DNA of 64,000 nt from Betaproteobacteria bacterium (lineage in GTDB: Bacteria; Pseudomonadota; Gammaproteobacteria; Burkholderiales; Usitatibacteraceae): contig JAEUMY010000010.1 of the NCBI GenBank assembly GCA_016791265.1, forward strand, positions 186,001 to 250,000, in the 5' to 3' direction. The notes under the pieces are model-generated. The model had not been told where the DNA came from. It searched no databases and saw only the letters and a program-made list of their open reading frames with translations. Within the stretch, counting starts at the first letter, position 1; every line of letters starts with the position of its first letter. Below are positions 52,422 to 60,960 of this stretch, piece by piece. Made by a program: the position numbers and the translations under genes.

Positions 52422-53216
52422 TTAGAGCAGGCAGGCCTCCACTGCGGATGCGAAGCGGCGGCTGAGCTGCATTTCTTCCCCGCTTTTCAGAATGAGGGTT
52501 CTATCGCCGTGCGAACGACGGCGAATCGATGCGATCCTGGCGAGGTTCAGCAGGCAATCTCGCCGGATGCGCAGGAATCCATGTCCTGCGAGGCGCGCCT
52601 CCCAAGTCGCGAGGTTTCCCGTCGCTTCATGATCACCGCTCGCGTCGTGGACGATCAATCGCCGGCCCGCTACCCGGATCCAGTCAATGTCCGCAGGCGC
52701 GAGGACGGACTCACGTTTTTCATCGCGGACGCGAACCCCGATGATCGTGCTCGCCGCGGCGCCAGGCACGCTCACGCTGCGAATCCCCGGTGCAACGCGC
52801 TCGGGTGGCAGTGTGGCCATGCGTCGCACTGCCGCGAGCCGCTTCCGGGCCCGCGCCACCGCCGCCGCGAACCCATCCTCGTCGAAGGGCTTGAGCAGAA
52901 AGTCGACGGCATCATGGCGAAAGGCGGCGATGGCGTGGTGACCATGCGCGGTTGTCACGATGATCTGCGTCTGCCACTCGGCGGGCAGATGACTCAGAAA
53001 CGAATACCCATTCTCGAACGGCATTTCCACATCCAGGAACAGCACATCGACCCGCTGCAGGTGGGTGCGGGCAGGCAAGGGATGATCGAAGCTGCCGATG
53101 AGCTTCAGGTCCGGCCGCGCCTTCACCAGCCGCTCCAGGCGCCGGCGCGCCAGCGGCTCATCTTCAAGTATGGCCACACTGAGGCAGGCCGCCCGCGGTA
53201 CCGACGGCTGGCTCAC
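52422..53216 (-). CDS. LytTR family response regulator
   Basis: 264 aa. Receiver domain with phosphoacceptor Asp62 in LFLDVEMPFENG and Lys in AVDFLLKPFDEDG; LytTR domain about 160-262 (APADIDWIRVAGRRLIVHDASGDHEATGNLATWEARL ... FLRIRRDCLLNLARI). It overlaps the kinase stop by 4 bases. This is a second, separate LytTR pair in the window, about 38% alike at a glance to the one at 42557, so an ancient duplicate at most. Confidence 0.92.
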   Translation of the reverse strand: MSQPSVPRAACLSVAILEDEPLARRRLERLVKARPDLKLIGSFDHPLPARTHLQRVDVLFLDVEMPFENGYSFLSHLPAEWQTQIIVTTAHGHHAIAAFRHDAVDFLLKPFDEDGFAAAVARARKRLAAVRRMATLPPERVAPGIRSVSVPGAAASTIIGVRVRDEKRESVLAPADIDWIRVAGRRLIVHDASGDHEATGNLATWEARLAGHGFLRIRRDCLLNLARIASIRRRSHGDRTLILKSGEEMQLSRRFASAVEACLL

Positions 53217-54361
53217 GTTACCGCCTCGCTACGCTGCAAGGGCGCTGGCGGCAATTCAAGGCGCGCGGCGTACCAGTTCGCACTGTCATCCTCGATGATC
53301 AAGCTGGCGGCGTCACCGTAGTGCAACGCGAGCCGCTCCCGCACGATGGCCAGTCCGCGACCCAGGCCCTCGCCGCGAGGCGGCCCGTCGACGCGCGAGT
53401 TGCCGACGCTGATCGACAAGCGCTGATCAGCATGCCGCCTGGCCACAACGCGCACCAGGAGCGGCGTCGAAGGCCGCACCATGGCGTGCTTCACCGCGTT
53501 TTCCACCAGCGGCTGCAACAGCATTCTGGGGATGGACTGTGCGTCCATGCCGTCTTCGATGTCGGCGGCCACATCAAGTCCGCCTTCGAACCGAAGTCGT
53601 TGAATGTCCAGGTAGTGGTGCATGAGCGCCAATTCTTCACGCAGCGTCGCGAAGGGACGTGCATCGTTTTGCAGCGAGAGGCGGAGAAAGTCCGAGATAC
53701 GCGCGACCATCGTGACCGCCAGGCGCGGGTTCTCCTCGATCAGCCCGGCAACCGCATTCAGGCTGTTGAACAGAAAGTGCGGGTGCAACTGGTCGCTGAG
53801 CCGCGTCATGCGAAGTTCGGCGAGCGCGGCACGCGCCTGCTCGACCTGCAACCGGTGGGACTGTTCGCGGCGCCACAGATTCAAGCCATGTGCGAGGCTG
53901 GCGAGAATCAGATAGGTGACCAGATCCTTGGGGGCCTCATGGGCGAAGATGGTCGCGATGGACGCCGTGGCGTAGTGGCTGCCGAGCGCGTGGTAGATGA
54001 GGTGTCGCGCCGCGTACATCAGGCCAACATGCATCACGCAGAACACAAGCGCCGCCACCGCATGACTCGCCAGTTTGCGCCAGCGGGGCCAGGCCCGGGC
54101 TTCAAGCTGGCGCACGCCGCGAAATATCAACAGCGCGAGCGCGCCAATCACCGCCAGACTGGTCATCTCCTGGACGAAGGGCTCCCAGGCCTGTCGACCG
54201 TCGCCGCGCAGAACCCGCTGGTAGTCCGCCAGTGCCAGCGTGAGACCCAGCAACAGCCAGAACAACGCGTAAAGCAGCCAGAATCTCGGCCCGCGCATCC
54301 AGGTGACAATGTCCGGAACGTTTGCTGACTGTCCGCTTTCGAATAATTGGCTGCCGGGCAT
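53213..54361 (-). CDS. LytS-type sensor histidine kinase
   Basis: 382 aa. Four membrane helices in the first 160 residues (FWLLYALFWLLLGLTLALAD, LAVIGALALLIFRGV, AVAALVFCVMHVGLMYAA and the TYLILASLAHGLNLW segment). Phosphorylation helix LSDQLHPHFLFNSLNAVAGLIEEN (PHFLFN), HATPase with LVENAVKHAMV and GEGLGRGLAIVRERL. The G1 box is degenerate: where the other kinase has ADDGCG, this one has GNSRVDGP, so ATP binding may be weak. A longer start (54424) is possible. Pairs with the regulator at 52422. Confidence 0.9.
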   Translation of the reverse strand: MPGSQLFESGQSANVPDIVTWMRGPRFWLLYALFWLLLGLTLALADYQRVLRGDGRQAWEPFVQEMTSLAVIGALALLIFRGVRQLEARAWPRWRKLASHAVAALVFCVMHVGLMYAARHLIYHALGSHYATASIATIFAHEAPKDLVTYLILASLAHGLNLWRREQSHRLQVEQARAALAELRMTRLSDQLHPHFLFNSLNAVAGLIEENPRLAVTMVARISDFLRLSLQNDARPFATLREELALMHHYLDIQRLRFEGGLDVAADIEDGMDAQSIPRMLLQPLVENAVKHAMVRPSTPLLVRVVARRHADQRLSISVGNSRVDGPPRGEGLGRGLAIVRERLALHYGDAASLIIEDDSANWYAARLELPPAPLQRSEAVT

Positions 54362-54590
54362 GACCGCGACTTTGAGTGAGTGGACAAGCACCCTACGCGC
54401 ATCCGTCGGCCGCAGGCAAGTCATACCCGCCCATGGGGGGCGCTGTCCACTTCATGCGCCGATTCGTCCCATTCGGGCCTAACGTATTGCAATTCGGATG
54501 GCGATGCGAGAGTCTGGCCGGGTTCGACCTCACGTCGGCGTGAGGTCCGCAAACGCGTCGCGCCGAATTCGGCAATTGCTGGAGGGCATC

Positions 54591-55823
54591 ATGAGATCGT
54601 CATTAGCCTTGCGAGTCCATCGCTTCACGCCTGATCCGCACGCCGGTGATGCGAGTGTCAGGGTTGTCCGGATGGCACTCTGTGCTATCGCCCTGCTCCT
54701 CTGCGCCGCCTGTTCCGGTGGCGGTGGTGGCGGTGGCGGCGGTCCGGATGCGACCACCAGCGCCGCTTCAGGAACGCTGACCGTTTCGCCCTGTGTCATC
54801 AGCGAGGGTGCGCCGGACTGTGAAACCGCGCTGCGTTGGGACACCGTGAGCGCCGGCTCGGTCACCCTGGTCGTCAATGGCAACACCGTGTCCACGCAGC
54901 CCAACGGGACGACTTCACTTCGCCTGGGTGTGACGGCCGTGGACGTGCGCCTCATGGGGGGCGCCCAATTACTCGCCCAACGATCGGTCGGCGCGACGTG
55001 CATCTCGGCCAGCGCCTGGAATGGCGCCCGCTGCGCGGCCTTCGCACGTCGGGTGACTGAGCGCGCGGCCACGCCGTTCGTCTCCGGTGGAGATTCGGTG
55101 ACCCTGGAAGTGGTGGTGTTTGAACCGCTCAGTCCGGGTCCCTGGCCCGCCGTGCTCTTTCATCACGGGTCGACCGGCAACGGCGATGACCCGACGCTCT
55201 TCACCCAGACCTTCACCAGCGAATCCGTCGCGCGGCACTTCACCGAACGCGGTTGGCTCGTGGCCTTTCCCCAACGCCGGGGTCGGGGCGCATCGGGGGG
55301 AATCTATGACGAGGGCTTCACGGCGGACAGAAGTCGTTACTCATGCTTGCGGGATGCCGCACTGGCAGGGGTGGAACATGCGCTGGCCGATGCGAACGCG
55401 GCATTGACCCACGTGCAGCAGCGTGCGAATGTCGTCTCGTCGCGGGTGATCGTCGCCGGCCAATCGCGCGGCGGCATTCTCGCCGTCGCGCAGGCGGGAA
55501 CGCGTCCGGACGCATTCGTGGGTGTGATCAATTTCGTGGGCGGCTGGCTGGGAGAGGGATGCCAGGACGCGATTCCGGTCAACACCACGACCTTCGCGCG
55601 CGGCGGTGGCTACAACCGGCCGACGCTCTGGTTGTACGGCGAGAACGATCCGTTCTACAGCGCCACGCACAGCCGCGCCAACTTCGCCGCCTTTCAGGCA
55701 GCCGGTGGCCAGGGCACGTTTACGCTCATTCAGCGAGCCGCCGGGTTGAGCGGCCATCTGTTGATCAATGACGCGGCACTCTGGGCGCCGTCTGTCAGTC
55801 AGTATCTCAATGCGTTGCCGTGA
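54591..55823 (+). CDS. alpha/beta-hydrolase lipoprotein
   Basis: 410 aa. Signal with lipobox CAAC followed by Ser and a run of nine glycines. Residues about 50-140 form a small beta-domain, then a hydrolase fold: AVLFHHGSTGNG (oxyanion region), nucleophile in VIVAGQSRGGILAVAQAG, acid in LWLYGENDPFY and His in GLSGHLLIN. Related to S9/dienelactone-type hydrolases. Start ATG 54591 has GGAGG just upstream. Substrate unknown. Stop faces a convergent gene 45 bases on. Confidence 0.85.
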   Translation: MRSSLALRVHRFTPDPHAGDASVRVVRMALCAIALLLCAACSGGGGGGGGGPDATTSAASGTLTVSPCVISEGAPDCETALRWDTVSAGSVTLVVNGNTVSTQPNGTTSLRLGVTAVDVRLMGGAQLLAQRSVGATCISASAWNGARCAAFARRVTERAATPFVSGGDSVTLEVVVFEPLSPGPWPAVLFHHGSTGNGDDPTLFTQTFTSESVARHFTERGWLVAFPQRRGRGASGGIYDEGFTADRSRYSCLRDAALAGVEHALADANAALTHVQQRANVVSSRVIVAGQSRGGILAVAQAGTRPDAFVGVINFVGGWLGEGCQDAIPVNTTTFARGGGYNRPTLWLYGENDPFYSATHSRANFAAFQAAGGQGTFTLIQRAAGLSGHLLINDAALWAPSVSQYLNALP

Positions 55824-55868
55824 GTCTGGCTCGGTGGCCCAACCGCACCCTGCCCCGGCGCTGACCCG

Positions 55869-56177
55869 CTACTGCCCAGTCGGATCGGCCAGCATGTGCA
55901 CAGCCTCGCCGTTCGCATAGGTCTCGACATTCAGCGTGACCTTGCGTCCCTGCTCCACATTGAACGCACGGGCGACCAGCACCTCGCCGCCCGTCTCGAG
56001 ACGGACACGGTAGGCGCGCTCGCGGACTTCGACGATTTCGCCCTGCACCTGATGCCGCGCGGTCACCTGGCCGGGATCACCCTTGAACACCCACCACAGC
56101 GCGAACACCGCGGCGCCGGCAAGCAGGCCCAGGCCGCGGGCGAGGAACTTGCTGAGTGAGCGTTTGACGGACAACAT
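55869..56177 (-). CDS. small membrane-anchored beta protein
   Basis: 102 aa. One N-terminal membrane helix (LGLLAGAAVFALWWVFKG), then an all-beta segment (HQVQGEIVEVRERAYRVRLETGGEVLVARAFNVEQGRKVTLNVETY) that reads as an OB-like barrel. No family recognised. Probably periplasmic side. Confidence 0.65.
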   Translation of the reverse strand: MLSVKRSLSKFLARGLGLLAGAAVFALWWVFKGDPGQVTARHQVQGEIVEVRERAYRVRLETGGEVLVARAFNVEQGRKVTLNVETYANGEAVHMLADPTGQ

Positions 56178-56221
56178 GCGCGGTCACCTGTACTGCCAGG
56201 AGAATTGGCGGTTGGGCGGAT

Positions 56222-56233
56222 GCGAATATTCGC
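56222..56233. repeat. GCGAATATTCGC palindrome, exact
   Basis: Exact copy, 12 bases past the DUF3297 stop (minus strand) and 45 bases upstream of the next start. Confidence 0.9.
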
Positions 56234-56245
56234 AGTCGCCGCGGG

Positions 56246-56506
56246 TCAAGATACCGCCCGGTAATACGGCTCCACCGCGCCGGAGAGCTTCACCGTCAGC
56301 GGCCGGCCCTTGCGGTCGACCTTGTTGCCGACCGCGACCTTGATCCAGCCTTCGCTGATGCAATATTCCTCCACATCATTGCGATCCTTGCCGTTGAAGC
56401 GGATGCCGATGTCGTGATCGAAAATGGCTTTGACGTGATGCGGGCTCGTCGGGTCGACGGCGAGACGGTCGGGCAATGGGGGACGGGAGGGAGCGGTGTC
56501 GGTCAT
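56246..56506 (-). CDS. DUF3297 family protein
   Basis: 86 aa. After a Pro-rich lead, PTSPHHVKAIFDHDIGIRFNGKDRNDVEEYCISEGWIKVAVGNKVDRKGRPLTVKLSG is the whole DUF3297 domain, often annotated as a glutathione-peroxidase neighbour of unknown role. ATG 56506 gives the usual family length; the longer frame is non-coding. Divergent from the GNAT gene. Confidence 0.88.
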   Translation of the reverse strand: MTDTAPSRPPLPDRLAVDPTSPHHVKAIFDHDIGIRFNGKDRNDVEEYCISEGWIKVAVGNKVDRKGRPLTVKLSGAVEPYYRAVS

Positions 56507-56616
56507 GGTGGTGCGAATCCAGGTTGCGGAAAGACGCGAATTGTAGCCCGAGGCCGTATCGTCAATCCGTCGCGACACCCACGAGAGCAATATCTCGAGC
56601 ACGCGACCAGAACAGT

Positions 56617-56628
56617 GCGAATATTCGC
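56617..56628. repeat. GCGAATATTCGC palindrome, exact, divergent intergenic
   Basis: Exact copy in the 238-base region between the divergent DUF3297 and GNAT starts. Confidence 0.9.
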
Positions 56629-56744
56629 AACCTGAATTCATCCGTGATGCCCCATCCGCCATGACCCGCCCCATCCCCTGGCCTGCCGCACTCTCCGGCA
56701 CGTTCATCTATGCGCTGCGGCCCGACCTCTTTGAAAAACACACC

Positions 56745-57245
56745 ATGAACATGAAACCCGTCACCCGCGAATCCGTGGTCAGCTTGCGCGAAATCACCCA
56801 GGACTCGGTGCTTGTCGTGTCGCTGCTGGATGTCGGCCCCGGCCAGGACAATCTGGTCGCGCCGAACGCGTTTTCCATCGCGCAGGCCACGGTGAATCCG
56901 AATGCCTGGTATCGCGCCGTCTATGCCGACGAGCAGCCGGTCGGCTTCGCCATGCTGGACGACTGGTCCATCGCGCCGGCGCGCACGCCGGAATTGTTTG
57001 AAGGCGCGCCCTATGTGGGTCTTTGGCGCTTCATGATCGATCACCGCTACCAGCAACATGGCTTCGGTGCGCAGGCGTTGCGGTGCCTCATCGCCCACGC
57101 GCGCACCCGGCCGGGTGTGAAGCACATGGTGCTGTCCTTCGTGCCGAAGGAGAACAACCCGGAGCCCTTCTATGCGCGCTTCGGATTCGAACGCACAGGC
57201 GAGGTGGATGACGGGGAAGTGGTGATGCGGCTCAAGCTGGACTGA
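56745..57245 (+). CDS. GNAT family N-acetyltransferase, polyamine (BltD/SpeG)-like
   Basis: 166 aa. VSLREITQDSVLVVSLLDVGPGQDNLVAPNAFSIAQATVNPNAWYRAVY is the family start of spermine/spermidine acetyltransferases; GLWRFMIDHRYQQHGFGAQAL holds the acetyl-CoA pyrophosphate loop (QQHGFG), and FYARFGFERTGEVDDGEVVMRL closes the fold. It would acetylate polyamines or a similar amine with acetyl-CoA. ATG 56745 and 56751 are equally possible; the open frame begins at 56661. Tail-to-tail with the next gene. Confidence 0.87.
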   Translation: MNMKPVTRESVVSLREITQDSVLVVSLLDVGPGQDNLVAPNAFSIAQATVNPNAWYRAVYADEQPVGFAMLDDWSIAPARTPELFEGAPYVGLWRFMIDHRYQQHGFGAQALRCLIAHARTRPGVKHMVLSFVPKENNPEPFYARFGFERTGEVDDGEVVMRLKLD

Positions 57246-57257
57246 CGCCGAACGCGT

Positions 57258-57896
57258 TCAATCCAGCGAGCTGTCGACTGACGAATCCGACGTGGTATTC
57301 ATCGAGCCGTGGCTGTCGTCGCCGCGCTGGCCGCGCCGATATGTGCCCAACGTGGGCGCGATGAAGCGCCGCGCCCAGAAGGCCAGCGCCGACAGCAGCA
57401 GCAGAACCACCGTCGCGCCGCCCAGAAAGAGCCAGCCTTCGAGGTCCATGCTTTCGTCGGGATCATCGCCCTTCACCAGCACGAAGTCTGGCGCGTCCTT
57501 GAGGTAGCGGATGGTGATCGACTGCCCGGACTTCAGGCCTTGCCAGAGGCTCGCACTGTTGAGCGCCGCCTCGGCCTCGCGCATGGCGCCGTCGGCTGCA
57601 AAACGCACGGTCGCAAGATAGTGCGTGGCGCCACTGCGGCGGTTGCGGCCTGAACCGCTGGCAGACCCGGTGTCCTTCCAGGCGCGCACCACCTCGGCTG
57701 GCATGTCGATGCCGGACTGCCTGAAGCGTTCGGTCTGCGCCGCCTGCTGGGCACCAAAGTAGGCGAACGCGCCCAGCATGATGCCGGCGAGCAGCCCCAT
57801 CACAAGCAGGAACCCGGCGAAGACGCTCACCACCTTGCGCAAGTAAGCGCCCGGATCAGTGTTGGGCGGGTGCCGGGACGGGGTGTGGGCGGTCAT
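57258..57896 (-). CDS. DUF3592-like membrane protein
   Basis: 212 aa. One membrane helix near residues 22-45 (VVSVFAGFLLVMGLLAGIMLGAF), a beta-rich middle (HYLATVRFAADGAMREAEAALN, SITIRYLKDAPDFVLVKGDD) as in DUF3592, a second helix (GGATVVLLLLSALAFWARR) and a polar Ser/Asp-rich tail. The ATG at 57896 is 2 bases from a palindrome copy (57899-57910), which takes up the place of the ribosome site; the frame is also open upstream to 58169. Confidence 0.72.
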   Translation of the reverse strand: MTAHTPSRHPPNTDPGAYLRKVVSVFAGFLLVMGLLAGIMLGAFAYFGAQQAAQTERFRQSGIDMPAEVVRAWKDTGSASGSGRNRRSGATHYLATVRFAADGAMREAEAALNSASLWQGLKSGQSITIRYLKDAPDFVLVKGDDPDESMDLEGWLFLGGATVVLLLLSALAFWARRFIAPTLGTYRRGQRGDDSHGSMNTTSDSSVDSSLD

Positions 57897-57898
57897 CC

Positions 57899-57910
57899 GC
57901 GAATATTCGC
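57899..57910. repeat. GCGAATATTCGC palindrome, exact, at a gene junction
   Basis: Exact copy squeezed between the stop of the beta-lactamase-fold gene (57917) and the start of the DUF3592-like gene (57896). Confidence 0.9.
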
Positions 57911-57916
57911 ATGGCG

Positions 57917-59059
57917 CTACCGGCTTTGCCGCACCGCATTGCGAATATTCGTGCCCATTGAAGTTGTCATCGGAGCAAACCGGGTCTCCACCTCTTTCAC
58001 GAACGCCTTGCAGGCCGCGTCGTCCGGCGAGCCGCCGTTGACCGCGATGGCGGCCACCATGCCGTGCAACGGCCAGACGGCATAGCAAGCGGCGAGCCAC
58101 GGCGTGCCACCGGCATGCACGGTTCGGTCGCCCGGATCGAGTTCGCGCGAGGCGCCGATCGTCGTCCACAGTTTCGGCGACTTCAACAACACCCCCTTGC
58201 CGCGGCGGGCCAGCAGGTCTTCCTGCGCGAAGCGCGCCATGTCCGCGACACTCATGTGCGCATTGCCGGCCGCGCGAAACAGCACTTCCGGCGGACGCTC
58301 CATGTCCGGCTCGGGCGCGTGGCCATCAGGCCGCGCGACATGCAGCCACGGCTCATCCTTGCGGTCCGCCTGCCACGGCCGGCCCCAGCCGGCGCGGCTC
58401 ATCGACAGCGGGCGGAAGACGTACTCCGCCATGAGGTCCATGTACGGCTTGTCCATCACGCGACTCACCATGAGGGCCGCCAGCATGTAGCTCGCGTTGG
58501 AATAGACGGCTTCCCTGCCGATGGCGCCGGCGGGTGCGAGGTTGAGCACATGCTGCGCGAACTTCGCCTCGCGTTCGGCCAGCGTGCCGGCCGTGTCGAA
58601 AAGCTCCGGTGTGATGCGCGGGCCGATGCGCTCGTAGCCGGCGATGCCGCCGGTGAAGGCAAGGAGCTGGCCCAGCGTCACGCCCTTGTACTCGTCGCGC
58701 ATGGAGATGTCCTTCAGCACCTCGCCCAGCTTGAGGTCGGTGGAGAGCTTGCCGTCTTCCACCAGCCGTGCCACCAGATACACCGTCATGCGCTTGGTGA
58801 CCGAGCCGACGGCGAAGCGGTTGTCAGCCGTGATGGCCGCGCCTTCACCCAGACGGCGAACCCCGGTTGCGCCTTGCGCGACGATGCGGCCGTCCTTCAT
58901 CACCACCGCCGCCGCACCGGGGAAGTTCTGTGCGGTGCGAATATTCGCGAGCATGGGGGCAAGGTCTTCGGTGCTCGCCTGGACGACCCCGACTTGACAA
59001 AAGATGACACCAGCCGCCACGACAGCGCACAGGCGGGCCACGTAACGCGAGCGATGCAT
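57917..59059 (-). CDS. secreted beta-lactamase-fold serine hydrolase
   Basis: 380 aa. Signal peptide to about residue 28 (GVVQAS). Motifs Ser86-V-T-Lys89, Tyr186-S-Asn188 in AVYSNASY, and His315-A-Gly317 in VHAGGTPW. Length is that of a single catalytic domain without the C-terminal extension of the copies at 13039 and 39258. Palindrome at 58937 encodes ANIRTA near the mature N-terminus, and a variant (57941) lies in the last codons (NIRNAV). The frame is open upstream to 59161 but the signal peptide fixes 59059. Confidence 0.88.
   Translation of the reverse strand: MHRSRYVARLCAVVAAGVIFCQVGVVQASTEDLAPMLANIRTAQNFPGAAAVVMKDGRIVAQGATGVRRLGEGAAITADNRFAVGSVTKRMTVYLVARLVEDGKLSTDLKLGEVLKDISMRDEYKGVTLGQLLAFTGGIAGYERIGPRITPELFDTAGTLAEREAKFAQHVLNLAPAGAIGREAVYSNASYMLAALMVSRVMDKPYMDLMAEYVFRPLSMSRAGWGRPWQADRKDEPWLHVARPDGHAPEPDMERPPEVLFRAAGNAHMSVADMARFAQEDLLARRGKGVLLKSPKLWTTIGASRELDPGDRTVHAGGTPWLAACYAVWPLHGMVAAIAVNGGSPDDAACKAFVKEVETRFAPMTTSMGTNIRNAVRQSR
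57941..57952. repeat. palindrome variant GCGAATATTCGT inside CDS end
   Basis: One mismatch, only 30 bases from the exact copy at 57899; read as N-I-R near the C-terminus of the hydrolase. Confidence 0.6.
58937..58948. repeat. GCGAATATTCGC palindrome, exact, inside CDS
   Basis: Exact copy in the third beta-lactamase-fold gene, read as A-N-I-R. Confidence 0.9.
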
Positions 59060-59141
59060 GGGAATCTCCTCGAGTTGATTCCCATATACCGTGAGGGTTG
59101 CGGAAAAGTTCCCGCTATCCGGTTCCGCGCGCTTCAAGCGT

Positions 59142-59528
59142 TCAGCCAAATGCCCACTCATTGAGCAGTCTTCCCGGACCGAAGGCGAGCGTACCGGCGA
59201 TCAGCATGCCGCCGATGTACAGGCCGATCATGCTGGCGCGATGCTGTCTCACGTCACCGCGCCGCGCCGCGCGCCAGGATGTCGGCACGGTATAGAGCGC
59301 CAGCACACTGAAGAGATGGATGAATCCGAAGTGACCCAGCAGTCGCGGTCCGACCACGGCCGGCATGAACAGGGTCACCACGCCGGTGACACCCATCAGC
59401 ACCAGGTAGATCTTGCCCAGGCGCTTGTGCAATGGCGTGCCCTTGCGATTGATCATCATCCACGTGCCGATGAGGAACGCAGGCACAACGGTGGCGAGGT
59501 GCAAGTAGGCGAGTTCGAGATAGGTCAT
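59142..59528 (-). CDS. DUF2306-like membrane protein
   Basis: 128 aa with four membrane helices. YLHLATVVPAFLIGTWMMINRKGTPLHKRLGKIYLVLMGVTGVVTLF carries the family's KGTxxHKxxGxxY motif, and the second half has HFGFIHLFSVLALYTVPTSWRAARRGDVRQHRASMIGLYIGG (R-x-H-R-x-x-M). DUF2306 proteins are thought to bind heme by such histidines. Overlap with the hydrolase signal region is none: its stop lies 83 bases past that gene's start. Confidence 0.87.
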   Translation of the reverse strand: MTYLELAYLHLATVVPAFLIGTWMMINRKGTPLHKRLGKIYLVLMGVTGVVTLFMPAVVGPRLLGHFGFIHLFSVLALYTVPTSWRAARRGDVRQHRASMIGLYIGGMLIAGTLAFGPGRLLNEWAFG

Positions 59529-59662
59529 GGCTGCTTCTGGAATGACATGAGGAATCCAGCGTAGCCTCGCTGGCGCGTGACAGGCCCAGAATGCGCTGAA
59601 CGGCAGCCAGCTAGTGCGAGCCGCATGGGTGCGTCGCCGGCCGGGCCAGCCGGCTTGCCGCC

Positions 59663-60727
59663 TCAGCTCTTTCTGCTGAAGCCAAAACGAAGGTCGCAGG
59701 CCTCCAACGTCGCACCCTTGAACGATTCCGCGTCCGCAAGGTTGCCCAGCTTGGTCCGCAACGATAGGTAGAGCGCCTTGTCATTCGCCCGGCACGCCAG
59801 GGATGCAAAGTGATTCATGTTGTGGGTGCTGGACGGATACATCTGAGTCAGTTTTTCGATGCCCTTCTTCAAGGTCGCCCACTCGGGCACCTCGCCCGCC
59901 TTGGGGTCAAAGGGAACGCCGCGGGGGAAATCAACTGTCCAGAACAGCCGGACGTACATGCCCTCCGCCTCAGACGACTTCGCCAGCTTCGCGGCCTCGC
60001 GCGCAAACTTGTCAAACGACTCGGCGCTGCCACCCCATCTCGGCTCGAAGGCGCGCGCCATGGCGAAGTAAATGCTGTGATAGTCCGGGAACAAGGCTTG
60101 CCCGCGCTTGAAGATTTCGGTCGCTGCTGCGGAGTCGCCGGCATCCAATTTGTTGAAAATCGCTGTCGAGTACCACGCCGGATATTTCTCCGCCCTCGGC
60201 TTCAATTCCTCCAGAATCCTTTCAGCGAAACCGATCCGCTCGCGAAACAGCGCCCATCCTTCCGGCGCCACGGTGTTGGCATAGCCGCTGCCACGCGCCG
60301 CCCAGGCATAGGTCCGCCAGTACACCGCCTCGATGTATTTCGCTGCGAAGGAGTCCGGGGACTTGGCCTGCCAGGCTTTGATCTTTTTCTGGTCCTCGCC
60401 CCAGGTTTTCCATATCTCGAACTGGCGGGACAGGCCGTCCACATAGAAGGCCAGCTTCCAGCGTCCGTCCGGGAAACGGTCGGTGCCGCGACTCCAATTC
60501 TCAAAGAGCTCGTCGAGCCCCTTGAAGTCGCTCGCCCCGTAAAGCCGCTGCACCACCAGCGTGCCCTCGAATTGAGCCAGCGTGCTGTCGGGACACGGAA
60601 CATTGGTCTTCAGTTGCAGATCCGTGCAACTCGTCGTGCCGCCCGGCATGCCGCCGACACCGATCTGTGCCTGAGCCAGACCGCAAGAGACCATCAACAT
60701 TAGCGACAGGACCAGCGCTTTTTTCAT
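59663..60727 (-). CDS. secreted DUF4034-like protein
   Basis: 354 aa. Signal peptide to about residue 20 (CGLAQAQ). LYGASDFKGLDELFENWSRGTDRFPDGRWKLAFYVDGLSRQFE is typical of DUF4034, and the rest is an all-helical array (ALFRERIGFAERILEELKPRAEKYPAWYSTAI, FKRGQALFPDYHSIYFAMARAFEPRWGGSAESFDKFAREAAKL) with TPR-like spacing. ATG 60727 begins the signal peptide. Periplasmic scaffold is a guess. Confidence 0.75.
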   Translation of the reverse strand: MKKALVLSLMLMVSCGLAQAQIGVGGMPGGTTSCTDLQLKTNVPCPDSTLAQFEGTLVVQRLYGASDFKGLDELFENWSRGTDRFPDGRWKLAFYVDGLSRQFEIWKTWGEDQKKIKAWQAKSPDSFAAKYIEAVYWRTYAWAARGSGYANTVAPEGWALFRERIGFAERILEELKPRAEKYPAWYSTAIFNKLDAGDSAAATEIFKRGQALFPDYHSIYFAMARAFEPRWGGSAESFDKFAREAAKLAKSSEAEGMYVRLFWTVDFPRGVPFDPKAGEVPEWATLKKGIEKLTQMYPSSTHNMNHFASLACRANDKALYLSLRTKLGNLADAESFKGATLEACDLRFGFSRKS

Positions 60728-60848
60728 GAACTCACATCCTATTTGGAGACGACAGAAGGGTTTGGGCACGCCGCCCCTGCAGGAAGAACGGCGCGGGCGC
60801 CATCGTTCAAATCAAGTCGGCCAGGCATTCTAGTTGAACGCTTGACCC

Positions 60849-60860
60849 GCGAGTATTCGC
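60849..60860. repeat. palindrome variant GCGAGTATTCGC, divergent intergenic
   Basis: One mismatch; between the divergent DUF4034-like and alpha/beta-hydrolase starts. Confidence 0.5.
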
Positions 60861-60960
60861 GGCTTCCCCGACATTGCGCGATCTTCCAGGGAACGCCTTG
60901 AAGCCCGCCCGGTCGGACATCATCTACCAAGCTGAGCCCACTCCAAGTCAAGTCCCGCCC

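Noticed and set aside
13039..59059. The three beta-lactamase-fold genes as antibiotic-resistance genes
   Set aside because: Domain layout (C-terminal beta extensions, D-aminopeptidase-like motifs) is that of peptidases or esterases; resistance cannot be supported.
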